This document shows positions 51,181 to 59,946 of a DNA stretch of 64,000 bases, in pieces (the stretch's first letter is position 1; each line of letters begins with the position of its first letter). The notes under the pieces are model-generated. The model saw nothing but the letters and a program-made list of their open reading frames with translations, ran no database searches and had not been told where the DNA came from. Source of the stretch: Cyclobacteriaceae bacterium (lineage in GTDB: Bacteria; Bacteroidota; Bacteroidia; Cytophagales; Cyclobacteriaceae); contig JAHBUE010000001.1 of the NCBI GenBank assembly GCA_019638235.1, forward strand, positions 1 to 64,000, read 5' to 3'. The position numbers and the translations under genes were made by a program.

Positions 51181-52650
51181 TCAGTAGGCAACCTTAACCA
51201 AGGAAGCATCCTTCGATTCAAGCCGGGATTCTCCCATCAGCCATTCATCCGCTGCTTTTGCCGCTTCACGCCCTTCCGAAATAGCCCACACCACCAGCGA
51301 TTGCCCCCTGCGTATATCACCTGCGGCAAAAATTCCTTCGCGGTTGGTTTGGTAGTTGGTTGTTTTTATGTTTCCGCGTTCGTCAATATCAAGGCTTAGT
51401 TCTTCCACAAGGCCGCCTCTTTCTGCACCGGTAAAGCCAATAGCCAACAAAGCAAGTTCGCATGGCAATATGCGTTCGGTTCCCGGTATCTCTTTAAATC
51501 CTGTCTTGCCATTCTCAAACATGCTCCACTTAATATCCACAACTTTTAAACCGGTTAAACGATTTTTGCTATCGCCTGTAAATTCTTTTGTAAGAATTGC
51601 CCATCTGCGGTCTGCACCTTCTTCATGCGATGACGAGGTGTTCAGCACCATCGGCCACAACGGCCAGGGATTTGTTTCCGGGTTTCTTGAAAGAGGCGGC
51701 TTTGCCAACAATTCAATTTGCGTAACAGATTTTGCTCCCTGCCGGTTTGAAGTGCCCACACAATCAGAACCTGTATCGCCACCGCCAATTACCAACACAT
51801 TTTTACCTTGTGCGATAATATCACCAGAAAAAATCCTGTCGCCCGCTACGCGCTTATTCTGTTGCGTAAGGAAATTCATAGCCAGATGGACACCCTCCAG
51901 GTTCCTTCCGGGAATGGGCAAATCGCGCGGAGCCGAAGCGCCACCGCAAATCACAACGGCATCAAACTCGTCTTCTAAAAAACGGGCGCTTACATTTACG
52001 CCAACATGCGAGTTTGTGCGAAAGATGATGCCCTCCTGCTCCATTATCTTCAACCTTCTATCCACAATCTTTTTCTCCAATTTAAAATCAGGAATACCAT
52101 AGCGAAGCAAACCACCAATTCTGTCGCTGCGCTCAAACACCGTAACCCAATGCCCGGCTTTGTTTAGTTGAACTGCCGCAGCTAAGCCCGAAGGGCCTGA
52201 CCCTACAACAGCCACACGCTTACCGGTACGCACTTTTGGCGGTTGTGCCTTGATGTAGCCTTTCTCAAAAGCCGTTTCGGCAATCGATTTTTCAATGTAC
52301 TCTATCGTAACCGGTTTGTTGTTGATGCTCAACACGCAACTTGCTTCGCACGGTGCGGGGCATATTCTTCCGGTAAACTCCGGAAAATTATTTGTTGTAC
52401 TTAAAATTTTAATCGCTTCTTCCCACCTGCCCGCATAAACGGCATCGTTAAAATCAGGAATGTTGTTGCCTAACGGGCAACCATTATGACAAAACGGAAC
52501 GCCACAATCCATACAACGTGCCGACTGCTGTTGCACATGGTGTACCTCTACTGGCGGATAAATTTCTTTGTAATCCTGTATCCGTTCTTTCGTATCGCGG
52601 GTGTTCGGCATCGCGCGATTGAATTTTATAAAACCGTCCGTCTGTCCCAT
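51181..52650 (-). CDS. gltD: Glutamate synthase small subunit
   Basis: The NADPH-oxidising beta subunit of GOGAT; it passes electrons through FAD and 4Fe-4S clusters to the alpha subunit. N-terminal cluster cysteines appear in CMDCGVPFCHNGCPLGN and CPAPCEASCVL. The FAD loop is VVGSGPSGLAAA and the NADPH loop VIGGGDTGSDC. I chose the ATG at MGQTDGFIKF; the frame extends 60 bases upstream into the palindromic intergenic repeat. It follows gltB after about 80 bp. Confidence 0.95.
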   Translation of the reverse strand: MGQTDGFIKFNRAMPNTRDTKERIQDYKEIYPPVEVHHVQQQSARCMDCGVPFCHNGCPLGNNIPDFNDAVYAGRWEEAIKILSTTNNFPEFTGRICPAPCEASCVLSINNKPVTIEYIEKSIAETAFEKGYIKAQPPKVRTGKRVAVVGSGPSGLAAAVQLNKAGHWVTVFERSDRIGGLLRYGIPDFKLEKKIVDRRLKIMEQEGIIFRTNSHVGVNVSARFLEDEFDAVVICGGASAPRDLPIPGRNLEGVHLAMNFLTQQNKRVAGDRIFSGDIIAQGKNVLVIGGGDTGSDCVGTSNRQGAKSVTQIELLAKPPLSRNPETNPWPLWPMVLNTSSSHEEGADRRWAILTKEFTGDSKNRLTGLKVVDIKWSMFENGKTGFKEIPGTERILPCELALLAIGFTGAERGGLVEELSLDIDERGNIKTTNYQTNREGIFAAGDIRRGQSLVVWAISEGREAAKAADEWLMGESRLESKDASLVKVAY

Positions 52651-52670
52651 GTTCTTAAGCTGATTTAATA

Positions 52671-52734
52671 GTTGACAATTGACAATAAGCAGTTGACAAA
52701 ATTTTGTCAACTGTCAATGGATTTTGTTGTCAAC
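52671..52734. repeat. Nested palindrome between gltB and gltD
   Basis: A 24-base perfect palindrome (arms CAGTTGACAAAA and TTTTGTCAACTG) sits inside larger inverted copies of GTTGACA/TGTCAAC. Extra TTGACAATTGACAA lies on the left. It overlaps the gltB stop. Confidence 0.8.
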
Positions 52735-55700
52735 TTATTATTGCTGTTGACTTTTTATTCTGTTGAGCTTTCTGTTTCTCAAGCACCGCTTTATAATCTA
52801 CCGGCATTACCTTCACAAATAAACCGACAGCCCGGCTCCAGTTTTCCAGTATCCAATCGGCCGGGTCGCTTTTTGTATAGTGAAAATGTTTTTCAATCAT
52901 TTTCAGAACTTCTTGCTTATCAGTTTCATCCAGTTGCTCCAGGTTTACCATTTCAGGATTATATAATTCGTTGAGCGATTGTTCAGGATCAAACACATAC
53001 GCGATACCTCCACTCATGCCGGCTGCAAAATTTTTACCGGTCTTGCCAAGAATAACAACGCGACCGCCCGTCATGTATTCACAACCATGATCGCCAACAC
53101 CTTCTACTACTGCCTTAACGCCAGAGTTGCGCACGCAGAAACGTTCACCGGCTCTGCCGCGTATGTAGGCTTCGCCTGACGTAGCGCCATAAAAAGCAAC
53201 GTTACCAATTATAATATTATCTTCAGGTTTAAACGTTGCTTCGTTGCCGGGATAAACAATGAGCTTGCCACCCGAAAGACCTTTTCCGAAATAGTCGTTA
53301 GCCTCGCCTTCAAGTTCAAACGTGATACCGGGCGCTGTAAAAACACCAAAACTTTGCCCGGCTGATCCTTTAAAACGAAATTGAATGGTGTCTTCAGGAA
53401 GCCCTTTGCTTTTATAAATCTTCGATACCTCATTAGAGAGCAACGCACCAACCGAACGGTTTGTGTTTCCAATGCAGAAAGATGCCGAAACACGTTCGCC
53501 CTGATCAAGTGCGCCTTGTGCCCTGTTCACTAATGTATGGTCAAGCACTTTTTCCAATTCAAAATCCTGATCGATTTGTTTATAATGACCTCCACCGTCT
53601 GCTGTAACTTCACGATACAGGATTGGCGAGAAATCAAGTTTTTTTAATTTCCAGTGATCAGCATCCTGACGTACACGAAGCAAGTCGGTGCGGCCAACCA
53701 TTTCGTTAATGGTGCGGAAGCCAAGTTCGGCCATTACTTCGCGCAAGTCTTCGGCTAAAAAGCTAAAGAAGTTTACTACATGATCGGGATCACCGGTGAA
53801 GAGCCTGCGAAGTTCAGGGTCTTGCGTAGCTATTCCTACCGGGCACGTATTCAAATGACACTTGCGCATCATAATACAACCCTCCACCACCAACGCGGCT
53901 GTGGCCACGCCCCACTCTTCTGCGCCAAGCAATGTGGCAATGGCTATATCCCTACCTGTTCTTATCTGTCCGTCAGTTTGAAGCGTTACCCTGCTACGAA
54001 GATTATTTTTTACCAATGTCTGATGCGCTTCCGACAGGCCAAGTTCCCAGGGCAACCCCGCATGACGCACCGAGCTGATTGGCGAAGCACCCGTGCCTCC
54101 GTCTGCACCCGAAATCAAAATAGCATCGGCTTTTGCTTTAGCTACACCGGCAGCAACTGTTCCTACACCGGCCTGCGAAACTAACTTCACATTAATACGT
54201 GCGCTGCGGTTGGCATTTTTCAAATCAAAAATGAGCTGCGCTAAATCTTCAATAGAATAAATATCGTGATGCGGGGGCGGTGAAATTAATCCGACACCGG
54301 GCGTAGCGTGCCTCACCCGCCCTATCCACTCATCAACTTTATCACCAGGCAACTGCCCCCCTTCTCCGGGCTTGGCGCCTTGCGCCATTTTTATTTGAAT
54401 TTCATCGGCATTGGTAAGGTAATAGCTGGTAACACCAAACCTGCCTGAAGCAACTTGCCTGATAGCCGAGCGTTGCCAATCGCCATTGGGTTTCTTTTCG
54501 TAACGTATTTCATCTTCACCGCCCTCGCCACTGTTGCTCTTGCCGCCAATGCGGTTCATGGCAATGGCCAACGTGGTGTGCGCTTCAAACGAGATTGACC
54601 CGAACGACATGGCTCCCGTTGCAAAGCGTTTGAATATTTCTTCTGCCGGCTCAACTTCATCTATCGGTACGGGGTTTCGTTTTTTAAATTCCAATAATCC
54701 GCGTAGCGTAAGCTGATCGTTAAACTGGTCGTTTATTTTTTGTGCATACTTTCTATATAGTTCGTAATTGTTTGTGCGGGTAGCGTGCTGTAACAGGTGA
54801 ATGACATCGGGGCTAAACAAATGTTTTTCGCCTTTCCGTTTCCACTGATAGATACCGCCCACCGGAAGGGAACTGTCGTTCATCATAAACGCATGACGAT
54901 GACGCACCAACACTTCGGCAGCAAGGTCGTCAAAACTCAACCCTTCTATGCGGCTAATCGTTCCGCAAAAACCGGTGTCAATTACTTCCGAACTTAACCC
55001 GATAGCCTCAAATATCTGTGCCGATTGATACGACTGCAATGTGCTGATACCCATCTTCGACATAACCTTGAGCAAACCGTTGCCAATTGCCTTTTGATAG
55101 TTTGCGAACACCTGGTTAGCGGTGAGTTTTTTACTCAGGGCTTCCTGCTGATTGAGTGTATGAATTGTTTCGAGTGCCATGTACGGATTTACAGAACTTG
55201 CTCCATACCCGATTATCGTGGCAACGTGATGCACCTCCCACACGTCACCGGCCTCAACTACAAGGCCTATTTGTGTGCGGTTTCTTTTTCCTACTAAGTG
55301 ATGATGAATAGTGCCCGTTGATAATAAAGAGGGAATGGGCGCATAATCTTTACTGATTTTTCTATCAGATAAAATAATAATTCGTTTGCCCGACTCAACA
55401 GCTTGTTGTGCTTCAGTACAAATCTTCTTCAACGCTTCTTTCAGCCGACCCGGCTTGCCATCGGCTTTAAACACGCAATTGATAACGGAATATGGATAAC
55501 CCCTGTCGGTAAAGTTCTTCAATTTAGCCAAATCAGAATTCAACAACACCGGCTGCGAAATGTGAATCTGTGCTGTATGCTCCGGGCTTTCTTCCAACAC
55601 ATTTAAACTTGCACCTACCCGTGTAAACAACGACATCACCAATCGCTCACGAATGGGGTCAATAGGCGGGTTACTAACTTGTGCAAAATGCTGTTTGAAA

Positions 55701-57256
55701 TAATTGGAGATATGACGGCTTTCTTTTGAAAGAACTGCAAGCGGTGTGTCATCGCCCATCGAGCCGATTGGTTCATACCCTTTTTCGGCCATCGGGGTAA
55801 GAATTGTTTTTATATCCTCGCCAGTAAATCCATAAGCCTGCTGACGCTTCGTTAATGTTTCAGCATCAAACAACTCAACAAAATCTTCGGGTACAGGCTC
55901 CAGTCTCAACTTAATTCGTTTCTCAACAATCCATTGATAGTAAGGCTTGCCTTCGTAAACCGAGCGTTTTACTTTTTCATCATCAAAAACTTTTCCTTTC
56001 TCCAGGTCAATCATCAGCATCTTACCCGGAGTGATGCGACCCTTCTCCAGTATATCTTTCTGGTCAATACTTAACGCGCCCGCTTCCGATGCCGCCACTA
56101 CCCTACCCGACCGGGTGATGCAATACCGCAACGGGCGCAAGCCATTCCTATCAAGTGTTGCGCCTATTCGACAGCCGTCAGTAAATACTAAGGCAGCCGG
56201 GCCGTCCCACGGTTCCATCATGGAAGCGTGATACTTATAGAACGCTTTGCGATGCGTATCCATAAGTTTGTTATCCTGCCAGGCTTCGGGCACCAGCATC
56301 ATTAACACGTGCGGCAACGTTCTGCCCGATAGCACCAGCATTTCTACCAGCGCATCAAGATTTGCCGAATCGGAATTTTCCGGATTAGTTATCGGTAACA
56401 ACATATCCAGCTCTTCGCGTGTGAAGTGTGATGACTCAAACAATGCTTCTTTCGATTTCATCTTATTCACGTTGCCACGAATGGTGTTGATTTCACCATT
56501 GTGAGCAATGTAGCGGAAAGGTTGAGCCAGTTTCCAGTTAGGAAATGTATTGGTAGAAAAACGCGAATGAATTAATGCAAGCGCTGTTGTTACGCGCTCA
56601 TCTTGCAAGTCGTTATAATATGTGCGTAGCTGGTCGGTGCGTAGTTGTCCTTTATAAATAATAGTGCGACTGGAAAAACTTGCGATATAAAAATCTTTTC
56701 CGGCTCCTTTAACTTTTTTCGCGATAGTGTGCGAAACGAAATTCCTAAAAACGAAAAGTTTCCGCTCAAAGATTTGATTATCCCACGATGTATCTAACGG
56801 TTTAACAAACAACTGTTCGATTTTAGGCTCCACTTCAGAAGCGCCCGGGCCGGGAACACTGTTGTCCACCGGCACCGGGCGATAACCGATTAAAGTCAAC
56901 TGAAGTGTATGTGCAATGTTTTGGAGAATATCTTTACAAGCGTGCCTGAGTTTTTTATCGCGCGGGAAAAAAATCATACCAACGCCATACCCGCCAGGTT
57001 CGGGCAACGTAAGTCTGCATTGTTTTGCTTCTGCAACAAAAAATTCGTGTGGAAGCTGAAACAACACACCTGCTCCGTCACCTGTTTTGGGGCTGCTTCC
57101 TCTTCCGCCACGGTGCTCCATGTTTTCCAACATGAACAGCGCATCGGTTAATACGTTATTGGTTCGGTTTCCATTAATGTTTGCGATAAACCCGATGCCG
57201 CAGGCATCATGCTCAAGAGTGGGCGTATAAAGCCCTTTTTTGACCGTTTTTTTCAT
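52730..57256 (-). CDS. gltB: Glutamate synthase large subunit
   Basis: The alpha subunit of NADPH-GOGAT (1508 residues, full length). It combines glutamine amidotransferase (class II, nucleophile Cys19 after a short propeptide ending EHDA), a central domain, the FMN/3Fe-4S synthase domain (KPGEGGQLPGDKVDEWIGRV, then GADGGTGASPISS; cluster Cys in CIMMRKCHLNTCPVG) and the C-terminal GXGXG beta-helix. With gltD it makes two glutamates from glutamine and 2-oxoglutarate. No regulator is adjacent. The 170-bp region upstream of the start contains a CAAACGTTTG palindrome. Confidence 0.97.
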   Translation of the reverse strand: MKKTVKKGLYTPTLEHDACGIGFIANINGNRTNNVLTDALFMLENMEHRGGRGSSPKTGDGAGVLFQLPHEFFVAEAKQCRLTLPEPGGYGVGMIFFPRDKKLRHACKDILQNIAHTLQLTLIGYRPVPVDNSVPGPGASEVEPKIEQLFVKPLDTSWDNQIFERKLFVFRNFVSHTIAKKVKGAGKDFYIASFSSRTIIYKGQLRTDQLRTYYNDLQDERVTTALALIHSRFSTNTFPNWKLAQPFRYIAHNGEINTIRGNVNKMKSKEALFESSHFTREELDMLLPITNPENSDSANLDALVEMLVLSGRTLPHVLMMLVPEAWQDNKLMDTHRKAFYKYHASMMEPWDGPAALVFTDGCRIGATLDRNGLRPLRYCITRSGRVVAASEAGALSIDQKDILEKGRITPGKMLMIDLEKGKVFDDEKVKRSVYEGKPYYQWIVEKRIKLRLEPVPEDFVELFDAETLTKRQQAYGFTGEDIKTILTPMAEKGYEPIGSMGDDTPLAVLSKESRHISNYFKQHFAQVSNPPIDPIRERLVMSLFTRVGASLNVLEESPEHTAQIHISQPVLLNSDLAKLKNFTDRGYPYSVINCVFKADGKPGRLKEALKKICTEAQQAVESGKRIIILSDRKISKDYAPIPSLLSTGTIHHHLVGKRNRTQIGLVVEAGDVWEVHHVATIIGYGASSVNPYMALETIHTLNQQEALSKKLTANQVFANYQKAIGNGLLKVMSKMGISTLQSYQSAQIFEAIGLSSEVIDTGFCGTISRIEGLSFDDLAAEVLVRHRHAFMMNDSSLPVGGIYQWKRKGEKHLFSPDVIHLLQHATRTNNYELYRKYAQKINDQFNDQLTLRGLLEFKKRNPVPIDEVEPAEEIFKRFATGAMSFGSISFEAHTTLAIAMNRIGGKSNSGEGGEDEIRYEKKPNGDWQRSAIRQVASGRFGVTSYYLTNADEIQIKMAQGAKPGEGGQLPGDKVDEWIGRVRHATPGVGLISPPPHHDIYSIEDLAQLIFDLKNANRSARINVKLVSQAGVGTVAAGVAKAKADAILISGADGGTGASPISSVRHAGLPWELGLSEAHQTLVKNNLRSRVTLQTDGQIRTGRDIAIATLLGAEEWGVATAALVVEGCIMMRKCHLNTCPVGIATQDPELRRLFTGDPDHVVNFFSFLAEDLREVMAELGFRTINEMVGRTDLLRVRQDADHWKLKKLDFSPILYREVTADGGGHYKQIDQDFELEKVLDHTLVNRAQGALDQGERVSASFCIGNTNRSVGALLSNEVSKIYKSKGLPEDTIQFRFKGSAGQSFGVFTAPGITFELEGEANDYFGKGLSGGKLIVYPGNEATFKPEDNIIIGNVAFYGATSGEAYIRGRAGERFCVRNSGVKAVVEGVGDHGCEYMTGGRVVILGKTGKNFAAGMSGGIAYVFDPEQSLNELYNPEMVNLEQLDETDKQEVLKMIEKHFHYTKSDPADWILENWSRAVGLFVKVMPVDYKAVLEKQKAQQNKKSTAIIS

Positions 57257-57425
57257 TATCCGTGGTTGGAGATAATTTTGCGGAGTATGCTTAACTCAAA
57301 ATATTATTTTGAATTAAAGTCTATATCCACAATAAAAACAGCGTTTACACAAAAAAATTACAACAAACGTTTGCTGCAAACGTGTTCGGAAAAACCGTAA
57401 CGGGAATTATACATTTTTGTGGTAG

Positions 57426-58091
57426 CTAAGGATACTTTTTTGCACGAATCATCTCGCGTTTGCCGGGAGGGCCGGGCAGTGCTTCAACAGTTAATCCAAG
57501 ACTTTTTAAATCGCGTTTCAATTGCCCTTTGGCGCAGTAGGTAACAAGTATTGCCCCCGGCTTCATAGATGAAATCACTTTCTCCAAAACCGGCAGCGCC
57601 CACATCTCCGGTTGTTTCTCCGGGGCGAAAGCATCAAAATAAACCAGGTCGAATGCAGACGGATGCAGGCTGACTTGTTGAAGCGTATTGTGAATTTTAA
57701 AAAGGGTGAACTCCGGTGTAACGGAAACACTTTTGCTCCAACCTGCCTGATGAAGTTTCGTGAACAATTCAATGCCCTGTTCATTAGCGGCATAATTCAA
57801 CTTCGACCAGATAGTCTCCTCCAATGGAAAGGATTCCAACGTGGTGTACTGAATCTGTACGGGCAAACCAATTGCACGCGTTGCCGTGAGCCAGGCATTA
57901 AGGCCCGTACCAAAACCAATTTCCAGTATTGATAACTGTTTGGGAAAGGTTTCCTGAAAAAAATCAAACCCGTTCTTTATAAAAACATGAAGCGACTCCT
58001 GCACCGCGCCATGTATGGAATGATAGGTTTCATTTAATTCGCTGTTTCGTAGTGTATGCGACCCGTCTTTTGTAGAGATAATCTCAATCAT
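57426..58091 (-). CDS. mnmD: tRNA 5-methylaminomethyl-2-thiouridine methyltransferase domain protein (MnmD/MnmC2)
   Basis: A SAM-dependent methyltransferase for the last step of mnm5s2U34 modification, as a standalone version of the MnmC N-terminal domain. It has motif I LEIGFGTGLNAWL near 55-67, LVYFDAFAPEKQPEMW near 150, VTYCAKGQLKRDL and GPPGKREMIRA. There is no oxidase (MnmC1) domain; other enzymes must supply the nm5 group. It sits 33 bp downstream of ispF in the same direction. Confidence 0.92.
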   Translation of the reverse strand: MIEIISTKDGSHTLRNSELNETYHSIHGAVQESLHVFIKNGFDFFQETFPKQLSILEIGFGTGLNAWLTATRAIGLPVQIQYTTLESFPLEETIWSKLNYAANEQGIELFTKLHQAGWSKSVSVTPEFTLFKIHNTLQQVSLHPSAFDLVYFDAFAPEKQPEMWALPVLEKVISSMKPGAILVTYCAKGQLKRDLKSLGLTVEALPGPPGKREMIRAKKYP

Positions 58092-58124
58092 GTTTTAACT
58101 TGAATCGATACGTTTAAAACAATC

Positions 58125-58610
58125 TCAGGATTTCTGTTTAATAATCAGTGCCACTGCATAAGCATTTACACCTTCATCGCGACCAACATACCCGAGTTTT
58201 TCGTTAGTAGTGGCCTTAATGGAAACATCGTCTTCTTCAATATTCATCAAAGGCGCCAACACTTTTTTCATATCATCAATATGCGGATTGATTTTCGGAT
58301 GCTCTAAACAAATGGTGCAATCCACATTCCCGATTTTCCAATCTTTCTCCTCCAACATGCGTGTTACTTCCTTCAGGAAAAATTTGCTATCCATACCGCT
58401 CCAGCGCTCATCTTTATTTGAAAAATGAAAACCAATATCGCGCAGATTTGCCGCGCCTAACAACGCATCGCAAATAGCATGAATCAGCACATCGGCATCG
58501 GAGTGGCCGGTGGCGCCTTTTGAAGCCGGCAGTTTTATTCCGCCTAACCAAAAGTCGCGACCTTCTTCCAACTGGTGCACATCAAAACCTAAGCCTACAC
58601 GTATTTTCAT
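58125..58610 (-). CDS. ispF: 2-C-methyl-D-erythritol 2,4-cyclodiphosphate synthase
   Basis: Fifth step of the MEP isoprenoid pathway, forming MEcPP with release of CMP. The metal site is D10-x-H12 (GFDVHQL) and the histidine near 44 (GHSDADVLIH). Further conserved segments are FHFSNKDERW, NVDCTICLE and IKATTNEKLGY. The 161 residues are full length. Two ATGs, at 58616 and 58610, are possible; the first overlaps the stop of the M16 peptidase (TGATG). Confidence 0.95.
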   Translation of the reverse strand: MKIRVGLGFDVHQLEEGRDFWLGGIKLPASKGATGHSDADVLIHAICDALLGAANLRDIGFHFSNKDERWSGMDSKFFLKEVTRMLEEKDWKIGNVDCTICLEHPKINPHIDDMKKVLAPLMNIEEDDVSIKATTNEKLGYVGRDEGVNAYAVALIIKQKS

Positions 58611-58615
58611 ACTCA

Positions 58616-59857
58616 TCAATTCATTGAAGATTTATAATACATCACACTCGCATTCTCTTCCTTCAAAATTTCTTCAGCCGCACGCATCATATCATCTGTT
58701 GAAACTTCATCAATCAGCACACGCTCACGATTCACCCGTTCGGTATCACCAGATAGCGAAGCAAACGCGAGGTTCATAGCGCGGTTCATCACTTCTGTTT
58801 CATCAAATTCGTATGTAGTCCGGGCCTGATTCTTCACTTTTTCAAGTTCTTGGTTATTAATTCCGTTTTTCAAAACCTGCTGAACAACCTGTTGCACTTC
58901 AGCCTCTGCCTGTTGCAGTCCAATGCCGTCTTTTACACGACCACTAATAGTAAGTAACCCCGGGTCAATTGTGCCCATTACAAAAGACGATAACGAAGTG
59001 AATATTTCCTTTTCCTTAACCAACGTATTGTACAACCTGCTGGACTGCCCCCTGCCAAGCACATCGCTTAACAAATCGGCAGCGAAATAATCCTGGTGAA
59101 AACGCCCCGGCATGTGATACACTTTATAAAAAGCATTTGCCGGAACATCCGCTTCAACGTCAAGATGCCGGGCAGATAGTTGAGTTGGTTCAGCGGGTAG
59201 TGCCCGGAGTTTTTTCTTTCCTGCCGGAATAGGGCCAAACCATTTTTCTGCAAGTCTGCGCACCTGGTTTACTGTAACATTTCCGGCCACAACTAATATG
59301 GCGTTATTCGGAACGTAATGCGAAAAGAAAAAATCTTTTACATCGTTCATGGTAGCGTTTTCAATATGACTGATTTCCTTGCCAATGGTAGCCCATTTGT
59401 ATGGATGCACCTGATACGCCAACGGACGAAGCTTTAACCAAACATCACCGTAAGGTTGATTGAGATAGCGTTGCTTAAACTCCTCAATCACCACCTTGCG
59501 CTGAACTTCAAGAACAGTGGGGTCGAAAGATAAACTTAACATGCGGTCGCTTTCAAGCCAAAAGCCTGTTTCAATATTAGAAGCCGGAACAGTGAGGTAG
59601 TAATTGGTGATGTCCGTATTGGTAAAGGCGTTGTTCTCGCCACCCACCCGTTGCAGGGGTTCATCAAAATTGGGTATGTTCACCGAGCCGCCAAACATCA
59701 GGTGCTCGAACAGGTGCGCAAACCCGGTTTTACTTTCAAGTTCATCGCGCGAGCCAACATCATACAGTATATTCAGTACAGCTATTTGCACGGTTGGGTC
59801 TTCGTGCACAATTACACGCAGGCCGTTGTCTAACGTAAACCCGGAATAAGAAATCAT
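58616..59857 (-). CDS. M16 family zinc metallopeptidase
   Basis: A 413-residue processing-peptidase-like protein with the inverted zinc motif H48-LF-E51-H52 (AHLFEHLMFGG), followed by the conserved ENNAFT-NTDITNYYLTVP and the third ligand in VIEEFKQRYLNQPYGD. The C-terminal half is a second, inactive M16 repeat. No signal peptide is seen, so it may be cytoplasmic. A TTG nine bases before the ATG is in frame. It is divergent from the E1 gene. Confidence 0.9.
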   Translation of the reverse strand: MISYSGFTLDNGLRVIVHEDPTVQIAVLNILYDVGSRDELESKTGFAHLFEHLMFGGSVNIPNFDEPLQRVGGENNAFTNTDITNYYLTVPASNIETGFWLESDRMLSLSFDPTVLEVQRKVVIEEFKQRYLNQPYGDVWLKLRPLAYQVHPYKWATIGKEISHIENATMNDVKDFFFSHYVPNNAILVVAGNVTVNQVRRLAEKWFGPIPAGKKKLRALPAEPTQLSARHLDVEADVPANAFYKVYHMPGRFHQDYFAADLLSDVLGRGQSSRLYNTLVKEKEIFTSLSSFVMGTIDPGLLTISGRVKDGIGLQQAEAEVQQVVQQVLKNGINNQELEKVKNQARTTYEFDETEVMNRAMNLAFASLSGDTERVNRERVLIDEVSTDDMMRAAEEILKEENASVMYYKSSMN

Positions 59858-59922
59858 AGGAGCCAAAAGTACAGAAAACTAAATTGTTATTCAGGCGATA
59901 GCAAACAGCTCAAAAACTCCTT

Positions 59923-59930
59923 TAACTTTG
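59923..59930 (+). promoter_or_regulatory. -7 element for the E1 gene
   Basis: TAACTTTG, followed by A, 16 bp before the ATG. No -33 TTG is seen at the ideal distance. Confidence 0.45.
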
Positions 59931-59946
59931 ACAGATTTTCACGACT

